Assembly (NCBI RefSeq): GCF_001552735.1
Contig: NZ_BCRT01000021.1
Coordinates: 496,001-560,000, forward strand
DNA length: 64,000 bases
Direction of reading: 5' to 3'
Origin: Sanguibacter suarezii NBRC 16159
Lineage (GTDB): Bacteria > Actinomycetota > Actinomycetes > Actinomycetales > Cellulomonadaceae
Position numbers and translations under genes: made by a program. Under the pieces are notes generated by a model, which was not told where the DNA came from, did no database searches, and worked only from the letters and a program-made list of their open reading frames with translations. This document shows, piece by piece, positions 25,744-33,926 of the stretch (position 1 is its first letter; the number at the start of each line of letters is the position of its first letter).

Positions 25744-27590
25744 GCCAGGACGCGGGACGTGCGCGCCCGTGCCTCCTGGAACATCTGTCGTTCGGCGTGC
25801 TCGCCCTTCTTGCCGATGTTGAAGGAGCTCACCGGGCGGTGGTAGCCCATGACTCGGGTCCACACCTCGCACACGGTCGGCTCGGCGTCGGGCCGCTCGA
25901 CGGCGCAGCGCGGGCAGGTGGGCTGCTCGCCCTGGAGGTAGCCGTGGACGGGGCAGATCGAGAACGTCGGGGTGACGGTGATGTACGGCAGGCGGAAGCT
26001 GCTCAACGACCGCTTGACCAGCTCCTTGCAGGCCTGGGCGGTGGAGACCTTCTCGGACATGTACAGGTGCAGCACCGTGCCGCCGGTGTACTTGCTCTGC
26101 AGTTCCTCCTGGCGGGCGAGCGCCTCGTAGGGGTCGGCGGTGAAGCCGACCGGGAGCTGGGAGGAGTTCGTGTAGTACGGGTTGTCGTCCGTGCCCGCCT
26201 GCAAGATGCCGGGGAAGCGGGCGCGGTCCTCCTTGGCGAAGCGGTAGGTGGTGCCCTCGGCCGGGGTGGCCTCGAGGTTGTACAGGTGGCCGGTGGCCTC
26301 CTGGAACTCGACCATCCGGGCGCGGACGTGGTCGAGCAAGCGAACGGCCATGGCGTGGCCGGCCTCGGTCGTGACGTCGTCGTCGGCGTGGTCGCAGTCG
26401 CGGTCGCAGGGGTCGGCGGTGAAGTTGCGGATCATCTCGTTGATGCCGTTGACGCCGATGGTCGAGAAGTGGTTGTCCAGGGTGCCCAGGTAGCGCCGGG
26501 TGTAGGGGAACAGCCCTTCGTCGATGTAGTGCTGGACCACCTCGCGCTTGAGCTCCAGGGAGTCCTTCGCCAGGTCGAGCAGGGCGTCCAGCGCAGCCAG
26601 CAGCGCGGGCTCGTCGCCCTTGTGCAGGTAGCCCAGACGGGCGCAGTTGATCGTCACGACGCCGATCGAACCGGTCTGCTCGGCCGAGCCGAAGAGGCCG
26701 TTGCCGCGCTTGAGCAGCTCGCGCAGGTCGAGCTGGAGACGGCAGCACATGGACCGGACCATGCCCGGCTCGAGCTCAGAGCTGAGGAAGTTCTGGAAGT
26801 AGGGAAGGCCGTACTTGGCCGTCATCTCGAAGAGCCGGGCAGCGTTGGGAGACTCCCACGGGAAGTCCTCGGTGATGTTGTACGTGGGGATCGGGAAGGT
26901 GAACACGCGGCCGGAGGCGTCACCCTCGGTCATGACCTCGATGTAGGCCTGGTTGATCATGTCCATCTCGATCTGGAGGTCACCGTAGGTGAAGTCCATG
27001 GCCTCGTCGGCGATGATCGGGACCTCGTCCTTGAGATCGGCCGGGCAGGTCCAGTCGAAGGTGAGGTTGGTGAACGGCGTCTGGGTGCCCCAGCGCGAGG
27101 GCACGTTGAGGTTGTAGATGAGCTCCTGGACGGCCTGCTTGACGTCGTCGTAGGGCACGTCGTCCTTGCGGACGAAGGCTGCCATGTACGTGTCGAAGGA
27201 GCTGAAGGCCTGCGCGCCGGCCCACTCGTTCTGCATCGTGCCGAGGAAGTTGACGATCTGGCCCATCGCCGAGGACAGGTGCTTGGGCGGGTTGGACTCG
27301 ACGCGGCCCGGGACGCCGTTGAAGCCCTGGGTGAGCAGCATCCGCAGCGACCAGCCAGCGCAGTAGCCGCCGAAGACGTCGAGGTCGTGGATGTGCAGGT
27401 CGCCGCTGCGGTGCGCGGCGCCGACGGCCTCGGGGTAGACCTCGGAGAGCCAGTAGTTGGCGGTGACCTTGCCCGCGGTGTTGAGGATCAGTCCGCCCAG
27501 GGAGTAGCCCTGGTTCGCGTTGGCGTTGACACGCCAGTCCGTGCGGTCCAGGTATTCCTGCATCGTGCTGCTGACATCAATGGTCACCAT
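25740..27590 (-). CDS. nrdD: Anaerobic (class III) ribonucleoside-triphosphate reductase
   Basis: 616 aa from ATG 27590 (MVTIDVSSTMQEYLDRTDW). Reduces NTPs to dNTPs under anaerobic conditions with a glycyl radical, here about Gly582 in RVMGYHRP. A C-terminal zinc site is visible (CPVHGYL, CPRC). From this start there is no N-terminal ATP-cone, and upstream in-frame sequence overlaps the divergent GNAT gene and lacks the cone's motifs, so overall activity control by dATP is probably absent. Coupled to nrdG. A palindrome-rich promoter region lies upstream; no NrdR box was found. Confidence 0.93.
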   Translation of the reverse strand: MVTIDVSSTMQEYLDRTDWRVNANANQGYSLGGLILNTAGKVTANYWLSEVYPEAVGAAHRSGDLHIHDLDVFGGYCAGWSLRMLLTQGFNGVPGRVESNPPKHLSSAMGQIVNFLGTMQNEWAGAQAFSSFDTYMAAFVRKDDVPYDDVKQAVQELIYNLNVPSRWGTQTPFTNLTFDWTCPADLKDEVPIIADEAMDFTYGDLQIEMDMINQAYIEVMTEGDASGRVFTFPIPTYNITEDFPWESPNAARLFEMTAKYGLPYFQNFLSSELEPGMVRSMCCRLQLDLRELLKRGNGLFGSAEQTGSIGVVTINCARLGYLHKGDEPALLAALDALLDLAKDSLELKREVVQHYIDEGLFPYTRRYLGTLDNHFSTIGVNGINEMIRNFTADPCDRDCDHADDDVTTEAGHAMAVRLLDHVRARMVEFQEATGHLYNLEATPAEGTTYRFAKEDRARFPGILQAGTDDNPYYTNSSQLPVGFTADPYEALARQEELQSKYTGGTVLHLYMSEKVSTAQACKELVKRSLSSFRLPYITVTPTFSICPVHGYLQGEQPTCPRCAVERPDAEPTVCEVWTRVMGYHRPVSSFNIGKKGEHAERQMFQEARARTSRVLA

Positions 27591-27609
27591 GGGGGGCGCT
27601 GTCCCTGCG

Positions 27610-27639
27610 TCTAGTTGGCCAACTCGCGGATGAACTAGA
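27610..27639. promoter_or_regulatory. Nested palindromes upstream of nrdD
   Basis: TCTAGTT (27610-27616) and AACTAGA (27633-27639) form outer arms, and AGTTGGCCAACT (27613-27624) is a perfect 12-bp palindrome overlapping the left arm. The site lies 20 bases upstream of the nrdD start, where a repressor or an oxygen/redox regulator could act. Confidence 0.45.
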
Positions 27640-27696
27640 TATCGATCCTTGCTGGCTGCAGGCGGTTTTTCCGGGGACTTTTGTCCTTGCGAGCCA

Positions 27697-27702
27697 TAGG
27701 GT
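27697..27702 (+). promoter_or_regulatory. -10 element for the leaderless GNAT transcript
   Basis: TAGGGT followed by 6 bases and then ATG 27709. Confidence 0.55.
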
Positions 27703-27708
27703 GCGGGC

Positions 27709-28545
27709 ATGGACCAGACCCTGTTCGGCCCCGCTCTGCTCGAGTCCCTGCGGGTGCTGGTCCGGTCGACACCGGGGGCCTTCCTCGAGATCGGTCCCCA
27801 CGGCGTCGGCGCGATGACCATGACGACGCCATTCGCGATGTTCACCGGGGTCGTCACGACGGACCTGGCGCCGGACGCCGGCGAGATCCGCCGGTGGGCG
27901 GAGCGGTTCCGGGCGTCGCCGCTGCCCTGGAGCATCCAGCTGCGGGGCGAGCCGTCGCCGGCGATGCTGGCGCTGGCCGCTGGGTACGGGCTCACCGAGC
28001 GTCACACGGAACCGCTGATGGGGGTCGTCCTGGGGGTGCGGGCTCCGGGACCCGTGCTGGGCAGTGCGCCAGGGATGCGAGCGCCGGAACCGCTGGCAGG
28101 CGCGGTCCCGAGGACGGGGGATCCGATGCGCGGTGGCGGGTCCGTCGTCGTCGAGCAGGTGCGCGGGGAGTCCGCCGACCGCTACCTCTCGACCCTCGCA
28201 GCTGGGTCTGAGGCTCCGGCTGACGCCCTTGCTGTCCTGGCGTCGCCAGACCTCCTGGACGACCCTTCGGTGGCCGCCTACCTCGCCCGGTCCGGCGGCG
28301 ACCCGGTCGCCACGGGCATGACGACCCGGGCGGGCGACGTCCTGGGTGTGCTCAACATGGCGACCGTCCCAGCTCACCGACGCCGCGGGCATGCCCGCGC
28401 GGTCCTCGTCGAGATGCTCGCGGCCGGAGTCAGGTCGGGGGCGCGCGCCGCCGTCCTGCAGGCCAGCGACGCCGCCCAGCATCTCTATGCGTCCGCGGGC
28501 TTCCGCACGGTCGAGACCTGGACCTACCTCATGGCACCCGACTGA
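27709..28545 (+). CDS. GNAT-family N-acetyltransferase (two-part)
   Basis: 278 aa. The C-terminal third is a GNAT domain: NMATVPAHRRRGHARAVLVEML carries the acetyl-CoA pyrophosphate loop (RRRGHA), and QASDAAQHLYASAGFRTVETW is the conserved end. The N-terminal half is diverged and may be a degenerate second GNAT fold. Leaderless start after TAGGGT. Divergent from nrdD, with no operon partner. Substrate unknown. Confidence 0.8.
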   Translation: MDQTLFGPALLESLRVLVRSTPGAFLEIGPHGVGAMTMTTPFAMFTGVVTTDLAPDAGEIRRWAERFRASPLPWSIQLRGEPSPAMLALAAGYGLTERHTEPLMGVVLGVRAPGPVLGSAPGMRAPEPLAGAVPRTGDPMRGGGSVVVEQVRGESADRYLSTLAAGSEAPADALAVLASPDLLDDPSVAAYLARSGGDPVATGMTTRAGDVLGVLNMATVPAHRRRGHARAVLVEMLAAGVRSGARAAVLQASDAAQHLYASAGFRTVETWTYLMAPD

Positions 28546-28653
28546 CCCGCGTCGCTGCACCACACCGGCACACAGGTCCCAGAAACCCCCGCCCCACCCG
28601 CGCTCCCCGGCCCTCGCCCGCACCCCTCGCTCCCAGCCCCGCTCTCCCAGCCC

Positions 28654-28742
28654 CGCTCCGCCGTCGAGTGCGTGAGTTTCGTTGGTGTGCGTGCTTTCAA
28701 ACTCACGCATGACAACGAAAGTCACGCACTCGACGGGGAGCG
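28654..28742. repeat. Long imperfect inverted repeat between GNAT gene and galK
   Basis: Arms 28661-28684 and 28713-28736 pair over 24 bases with one mismatch (CCGTCGAGTGCGTGA... against its complement). Pairing continues outward through CGCTCC/GGAGCG with one bulge, and inward GTGCGTG/CACGCA can pair again. A 14-base unit close to GTGCGTGASTTTCG occurs up to four times, twice on each strand. It lies between convergent genes in a 283-base gap and could be a terminator or a dispersed palindromic element. Confidence 0.8.
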
Positions 28743-28828
28743 GTTGGGCCATCCGGGCGGGGTGGTCCATCCGGGGGACGCGGGCGGGGCAGCTGGCCGG
28801 GTCGGGGGTCAGCTGGCCGGGTCGCGCG

Positions 28829-30067
28829 TCAGCTGGCGGGGGCGGAGGCGACGGCGACGAGGAAGGCCGGCGGGGTGAGGCCTTCAGAGCTGAACGCCGC
28901 TGCCACCTCCCCGGCGACCTGCTCCACGTCCTCCGCGCGGACCAGGGCGATCGCCGAGCCACCGAAGCCGCCGCCGATCATCCGTCCGCCGAGCGCCCCA
29001 GCAGCGATCGCCGAGTCCACGGCGACGTCGAGCTCGTGGCAGCTCACCTCGTAGTCGTCGCGCAGCGAGGTGTGCGCGGCGGTCAGCAGCGGACCCACCT
29101 CGGCCGTGCGGCCGGCGTCGAGCAGGCGCTCGACCTCCTGGACGCGGGCGATCTCGGTGACCACGTGGCGCACCCGGCGGGAGGCGACCTGCACGTCCTG
29201 GCCCGCTGCGACCAGGGCCGCGACGGTCTCCGGCTCACCCAGCGTGGCGAGCGCGGCGTCGACGTCGGTGACCTCGCGCAGCGTGCCCACGCCGAGCGCG
29301 GTCGCAGCCGCCTCGCAGGTGGTGCGCCGTGCGGCGTACTGACCGTCGACCAGCTGGTGCTCGGCGCGGGTGTCGATGACCAGCAGCGCGAGACCGTCTG
29401 CTGACAGGTCGAAGGGGATCTGACGGACCTCGAGGCTGCGGCAGTCCAGCAGCAGCGCGTTCCCGGCCTGGGTGCGCAGCGCGGCGGCCTGGTCCATGCC
29501 CCCGGTCGGCGCTCCGGCGATGTCGTTCTCGGCCCGGATGCATGCCGCGACGAGGCGCTGACGTCCCGCGTCGTCGCCCGCGAGGCCGAGGCCGTAGAGC
29601 GCGTCCAGGCCCATCGCGACCGAGCCCTCGAGCGCGGCCGAGGAGGACAGGCCCGCGCCGTAGGGCACGCAGGAGGTGATGGCCACGTCGAAGCCGCCGA
29701 GGGTCAACCCCTCCTGCGCCAACGCCCAGGCCACGCCGACGACGTAGGCGATCCAGCCGTCGACCGCGCCGGGTGCGACGTCGGCCAGGGCGATCTCGCG
29801 GATCTCGCCGTCCTCCTGGGCGGAGACCAGGCGGACGCGGCCGTCGGTGCGCGCGGTCATGGCGGCGTAGGTGCGGTGCGGCAGCGCGAAGGGCAGCACG
29901 AGGCCGCCGTTGTAGTCGGTGTGCTCACCGATGAGGTTGCCGCGCCCGGGGGCGGACCAGACGCCGGCCGGCGCCTGGCCGAAGGTCACCTCGAAGAGCG
30001 CCGCGGCCCGCGCGGACCCTTCCTCGGGGGACCAGGCGTCGAGCCATTCCACGTCGAAGGTGTTCAT
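28829..30067 (-). CDS. galK: Galactokinase
   Basis: 412 aa from ATG 30067. Phosphorylates galactose to galactose-1-phosphate, first step of the Leloir pathway. Signature GRGNLIGEHTDYNGG near residue 45; the GHMP ATP loop VPYGAGLSSSAALE; the substrate Asp in GAPTGGMDQAAAL; and the C-terminal GGRMIGGGFGGSAIAL. The start overlaps the galT stop by 4 bases. Last gene of the alpha-galactosidase-galT-galK operon. Confidence 0.96.
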   Translation of the reverse strand: MNTFDVEWLDAWSPEEGSARAAALFEVTFGQAPAGVWSAPGRGNLIGEHTDYNGGLVLPFALPHRTYAAMTARTDGRVRLVSAQEDGEIREIALADVAPGAVDGWIAYVVGVAWALAQEGLTLGGFDVAITSCVPYGAGLSSSAALEGSVAMGLDALYGLGLAGDDAGRQRLVAACIRAENDIAGAPTGGMDQAAALRTQAGNALLLDCRSLEVRQIPFDLSADGLALLVIDTRAEHQLVDGQYAARRTTCEAAATALGVGTLREVTDVDAALATLGEPETVAALVAAGQDVQVASRRVRHVVTEIARVQEVERLLDAGRTAEVGPLLTAAHTSLRDDYEVSCHELDVAVDSAIAAGALGGRMIGGGFGGSAIALVRAEDVEQVAGEVAAAFSSEGLTPPAFLVAVASAPAS

Positions 30068-31437
30068 GCGTCGGCTCCCGCTGCGGTGTCGGTCAGGTCG
30101 GTCAGGTCGGTCAGGTCGGTCGGCGCGGTCGCGTCGGCTGCGTCGGTCGCGTCGACCGCCCGAACGTCGACCCACCCCGGCGAGGCGACCTCGGCGAGAC
30201 GGTCGGCGATGCGCTCCGGCGTCGTGTCGGAGATCCATGCCCCGCCGCCCGACTCCGAGCCGGCGAGGAACTTGAGCTTGCCCGGGGCGCGCAGGATCGA
30301 GAAGAGCTGCAGGTGCAGGCGCAGGTCCTCACGCCCCTCGCGGACCGGGGCCTGGTGCCAGGCGGCGATGTACGGCGCCTGGGTGGGAGTGCCGTCCTCG
30401 GCGGCCGGGAAGAACCGGTCCATCCGGCCCAGCAGCTCGAGGTAGATCGCAGCGAGGTCGGTGCGCTCGGCGTCGGTCAGCGCCGGCAGGTCGGCGACGT
30501 CGCGGCGCGGGGCGAGGTGCACCTCGATGGGCCAGCGGGCGGCCGCGGGCACGTAGGCGACCCAGTGCTCGGACTCGGCGATGACCCGCCGGCCGGCGCG
30601 CAGCTCGGCGTCGAGCACGTCGCGGAGCAGGTTGCGTCCGGTCGCGGCGCGGTGTGCGCGCGCCTGGCGGAGCATGACCTCGGTCTTGGGCATGAGGTAG
30701 GGGTAGGCGTAGATCTGCCCGTGCGGGTGGCTGAGCGTCACCCCGATCTCCTTGCCGCGGTTCTCGAAGCAGAACACCTGCTCGACGCCGTCGACCTGAC
30801 CCAGCTCGCTCGTGCGGTCGGCCCAGGCCTCGATGATGGTGCGCATCCGGCGCGGGCTGACCTGGGCCAGGGACTTCTCGGAGTCCGGGGAGAAGCAGAT
30901 GACCTCGCAGCGCCCGACGGCGGGGCGCACCTTCCACAGCTCCTCACCGTCGAGGTCGCTCACCTCGTCGACGGTCCCGGGGACGCGCATCAGGGAAGGG
31001 AAGCGGTTCTCGAAGACGACGACGTCGTAGTCCTCGGCGGGGATCTCGCCGTCGGAGTAGGCGGCACCGGGCTTGGCCGGGGCGAGCGGGTTGGAGTCCG
31101 CGGCGGGCAGGAACGTGCGGTTCATGCGGTGCGCGGCGTGCGGGATCCACTCGCCGGTCAGCACGTCGAGGCGCATGGTCGGGCCGGTCACCGGCTGGGT
31201 GACGGGCTCGCCGTCGGGGCCGGTCGTGGCGATCGGGTCGAAGCGGCCGGGCAGCGGGCGCGGGTCGTCCAGGCGGCGGGTGGCCGCCCCGGAGACGTAG
31301 GGCTCGGAGTCGTCGAAGTAGAAGAAGTCACGGCCGTCAGCCAGCGTCGTGCGGGTACGCCGGACGGCGGGGGTGGCGGTCGGCGTGGCGCTCGCCTCGG
31401 TGGTCGGCGTCTCGACGCTCGGGCTCTCGGTGCTCAT
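30064..31437 (-). CDS. galT: Galactose-1-phosphate uridylyltransferase
   Basis: 457 aa from ATG 31437 (AGAGAGG 6 bases upstream). Transfers UMP from UDP-glucose to galactose-1-phosphate. The active-site motif SHPHGQIYAYP carries the nucleophilic His, and VICFSPDSEKSL and EVHLAPRRDVADL are family landmarks. Both ends are longer than usual: about 45 disordered Thr/Ala-rich residues at the front and a (DLT) repeat at the end coded by a 9-bp tandem repeat. Coupled to galK; 58 bases after the alpha-galactosidase stop. Confidence 0.94.
   Translation of the reverse strand: MSTESPSVETPTTEASATPTATPAVRRTRTTLADGRDFFYFDDSEPYVSGAATRRLDDPRPLPGRFDPIATTGPDGEPVTQPVTGPTMRLDVLTGEWIPHAAHRMNRTFLPAADSNPLAPAKPGAAYSDGEIPAEDYDVVVFENRFPSLMRVPGTVDEVSDLDGEELWKVRPAVGRCEVICFSPDSEKSLAQVSPRRMRTIIEAWADRTSELGQVDGVEQVFCFENRGKEIGVTLSHPHGQIYAYPYLMPKTEVMLRQARAHRAATGRNLLRDVLDAELRAGRRVIAESEHWVAYVPAAARWPIEVHLAPRRDVADLPALTDAERTDLAAIYLELLGRMDRFFPAAEDGTPTQAPYIAAWHQAPVREGREDLRLHLQLFSILRAPGKLKFLAGSESGGGAWISDTTPERIADRLAEVASPGWVDVRAVDATDAADATAPTDLTDLTDLTDTAAGADA
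30088..30123. repeat. 9-bp tandem repeat in the galT 3' end
   Basis: GTCGGTCAG occurs three times, with a fourth copy differing at one base. It encodes repeated Asp-Leu-Thr on the minus strand. Copy-number change would keep the frame. Confidence 0.85.
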
Positions 31438-31495
31438 GGTGCCTCTCTCATTCATGGTCTGCGGGTCAGGTGCTGCGTCGGTCGCGGTCACGACG

Positions 31496-33730
31496 TCACG
31501 CGGGAGCGACGGCGCTGCTGGCGGCGCTGGCGCCGGTGGCGTCGTCGGCCACCAGGTGCAGCAGCACCAGGTGCTCGGGGTGCTGCATGGGCGCCTGGAC
31601 TCCCACGCGGTCCAGCACGCGGCCGGAGAGCCGCACGCCGTCGTCCCACCACTGCAGGCGGTCCACGCCGGTGCGCTCCCCCATGGCGCCCGCCGGGTCG
31701 ATCGCCTGGACGCGGTAGGTGCGCGCCGGGTCGAGGCCGGGCAGACGCACCCGGCCCGGTGCCTGGTTGGGGCCGGAAGACAGCTGCACGACGGCGAAGA
31801 TCGCCTCGGTCTGGTCGGTGGAGACGACCCCGTGCACCCAGTTGGTGGGCTCGGGGTGGTCCGCCCGCACGACCGTCCCGGTGTGCAGCAGGGTGCGGTG
31901 GGTCTTGTGCAGCTCGATCCAGCGGGCCAGCTCGGCCTTGTCCGCGTCCGAGGCGCTGGTGAGGTCCCACTCGATGCCCAGGTGGCTGAAGAAGGCCGTG
32001 CCGGCCCGGAAGCTCAGGTCGTGGCGGCGCCCGGTGGTGTGGGAGTGCGGGGAGCCGATGTGGGAGCCCATCATCTCCGGCGGCACGAGCAGCCCGGTGC
32101 CGGCCTCGATGCTCTGCCGCTCGAGGGCGTCGATGCAGTCCGAGGCCCACAGGCGGTCGGTGCGGTCGAGGATCCCCAGGTCGGCGCGGCCGCCGCCGCC
32201 CGAGCAGCTCTCGATCTCCACGCGGGGGTGGCGGGCGCGGATCTCGTCGATGAGCCGGTAGAGCGCAACAGCCTGGTTGTGAACCCCGGCCTGGCCGGTC
32301 GGAGAGTGCCCGGCGTCGATGAGGTCGCGGTTGTGGTCCCACTTGATGTAGTCGATCGGGTACTCGGTGAGGATCGCGTCGATCCGGGCGAGCACGTAGT
32401 CGTAGGCGCCGGGGTGGCCCAGGTCGAGGACCTGCTGGAAGCGCGCCTCGGGGGGCATCCGGTTCCCGGTCGCCAGGATCCACTCGGGGTGGGCGCGGGC
32501 CAGGTCGGAGTCGGGGTTGATCATCTCCGGCTCGAACCACAGGCCGAACTGCATACCCAGGCCGCGCACGTGGTCGATGAGCGGGGAGAGCCCGTCCGGC
32601 CACACGTCCTCGTCGACGTACCAGTCCCCGAGGCCGGCGTGGTCGTCGCGGCGGTGGCGGAACCAGCCGTCGTCGAGGACGTAGCGCTCGACGCCGATCG
32701 CGGCGGCCTCGTCGGCGAGGGCTTTGAGCTTGTCGAGGCGGTGGTCGAAGTACACCGCCTCCCACACGTTGATCAGGACCGGGCGCTCGGGGCGGCCGTT
32801 GGCCACGCTCGGGTGGTGGGGGCGTGCGCGCAGGTAGGAGTGGAAGCGAGAGGACATCTCGTCCAGGCCGTCGCCGTAGGAGCCGAACACCCACGGCGAG
32901 GTGTACGTCTGCCCGGCGCCCAGGATGATCTCCCCGGCCAGCAGCAGCTCCCCGGCGGCCAGGTGGCGGGCCCCGCCCTGGATCTTCTCGGCCACGATCC
33001 GGGAGTTGCCCGACCACGCCACGTGGACGCCCCAGACCTCTCCGGAGCGGTAGCCGAAGCCGGACCGGCCCGCGGCGACGATGAGCGTCGCGTCGTGCCC
33101 GCGTCCCTTGCGGACCTCCCGCACGTGGGTGCCGAAGGTGAAGGGCTTGCGCTGGGCGGCACGCTCGCGGATCCACCGACCGGTGAAGTCGAGGATCTCG
33201 TCCGCCTCGGTGGGGACCGGCAGCGACAGGTCGAGGGAGGACAGCATGAACTCCGGGACCTCGGCGGAGGCGGTGCTGGTCACCGCGACGCGGGTGCGGA
33301 CCAGGCCGCTCGCGGTGAGCTCGATGTCCAGGACCAGGTCGAGCGCGGCGTCGTCGTCCGTGGCGTGCACGCTGACTCGCTGGGAGCCGGGGTGCTCGCC
33401 GGCGCCGACGGTGACGGCGTCCGGCCCGGCGGTGCGGAAGGCGGTGGAGAAGCTGGCGCCGCGACGGTGCCCGGTCACGCCCGGGGTACCCAGCCAGCCC
33501 ACCGACTGCTCGGGGACCACCGTCAGCGGGACCGGCTGGTCCACGCTCGCTCCTGCGATCTGCGGGATGCTCGCCAGCGCCAGCGCCTCGAGGTCGGCCG
33601 CTGGGACGTCGCCGAGGTCCGCTCCCCAGTGCAGCACCCGGGGCAGCAGCGGCCCGGCAGTGTCCAGGACGAGGCTCACCCCCGCCGCGCGCAGGTGGAT
33701 GAGGTCAGGTGCTGGGCTGGTCACGGGCAT
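31496..33730 (-). CDS. Alpha-galactosidase, glycoside hydrolase family 36
   Basis: 744 aa from ATG 33730 (GAAGGAG 4 bases upstream). Releases galactose from melibiose, raffinose or galactomannan side chains. The N-terminal beta-supersandwich (about 1-320) precedes the catalytic barrel: nucleophile about Asp465 in YIKWDHNRD, acid/base about Asp531 in WASDCIDALERQ, plus WEPEM-like LWFEPEMINPDSD and CSGGGGR. No signal peptide, so it works on imported oligosaccharides. First gene of the galactose operon and divergent from the ROK regulator, which makes regulation by it likely. Confidence 0.95.
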   Translation of the reverse strand: MPVTSPAPDLIHLRAAGVSLVLDTAGPLLPRVLHWGADLGDVPAADLEALALASIPQIAGASVDQPVPLTVVPEQSVGWLGTPGVTGHRRGASFSTAFRTAGPDAVTVGAGEHPGSQRVSVHATDDDAALDLVLDIELTASGLVRTRVAVTSTASAEVPEFMLSSLDLSLPVPTEADEILDFTGRWIRERAAQRKPFTFGTHVREVRKGRGHDATLIVAAGRSGFGYRSGEVWGVHVAWSGNSRIVAEKIQGGARHLAAGELLLAGEIILGAGQTYTSPWVFGSYGDGLDEMSSRFHSYLRARPHHPSVANGRPERPVLINVWEAVYFDHRLDKLKALADEAAAIGVERYVLDDGWFRHRRDDHAGLGDWYVDEDVWPDGLSPLIDHVRGLGMQFGLWFEPEMINPDSDLARAHPEWILATGNRMPPEARFQQVLDLGHPGAYDYVLARIDAILTEYPIDYIKWDHNRDLIDAGHSPTGQAGVHNQAVALYRLIDEIRARHPRVEIESCSGGGGRADLGILDRTDRLWASDCIDALERQSIEAGTGLLVPPEMMGSHIGSPHSHTTGRRHDLSFRAGTAFFSHLGIEWDLTSASDADKAELARWIELHKTHRTLLHTGTVVRADHPEPTNWVHGVVSTDQTEAIFAVVQLSSGPNQAPGRVRLPGLDPARTYRVQAIDPAGAMGERTGVDRLQWWDDGVRLSGRVLDRVGVQAPMQHPEHLVLLHLVADDATGASAASSAVAPA

Positions 33731-33784
33731 GACTCCTTCGTCGTGGGGGTTCCGGTCCACTGTCCCGGCACCATCTACGCCTTT

Positions 33785-33801
33785 AGTTCTACGCTGGAAC
33801 T
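33785..33801. promoter_or_regulatory. Candidate operator for the galactose operon
   Basis: AGTTC-N7-GAACT, perfect arms, between the putative promoter and the alpha-galactosidase start codon. Position fits a roadblock operator for the divergent ROK repressor. Confidence 0.45.
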
Positions 33802-33838
33802 TAGTGGGTTGTCAATCGTCCACGCGCGCGACTGGCGG

Positions 33839-33868
33839 ATAGCAACCGCCCGTCAAAGACCCTGTAAA
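33839..33868 (-). promoter_or_regulatory. Candidate promoter of the alpha-galactosidase-galT-galK operon
   Basis: On the minus strand TTTACA (33863-33868) and TGCTAT (33839-33844) are separated by 18 bases, close to a housekeeping sigma promoter. The leader to the start codon would be about 100 bases. Confidence 0.45.
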
Positions 33869-33926
33869 AAGCGGAAGACCGCCCGGGCTGTTGGTTAGTT
33901 GACAGATGGAATAAACTCGATCCACC

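Noticed and set aside
25024-26748. A single 574-residue protein containing NrdG
   Set aside because: The first 330 residues are an out-of-frame reading of nrdD; the ATGA junction at 25740-25743 and the radical-SAM domain start define NrdG as 239 aa.
27591-27708. NrdR box or cobalamin riboswitch upstream of nrdD
   Set aside because: No pair of ACACWATATWTWGTGT-like boxes and no B12-box sequence could be found.
27591-27995. An N-terminal extension of NrdD
   Set aside because: It overlaps the start of the divergent GNAT gene, lacks ATP-cone motifs and has composition-driven sequence; the family homology begins at 27590.
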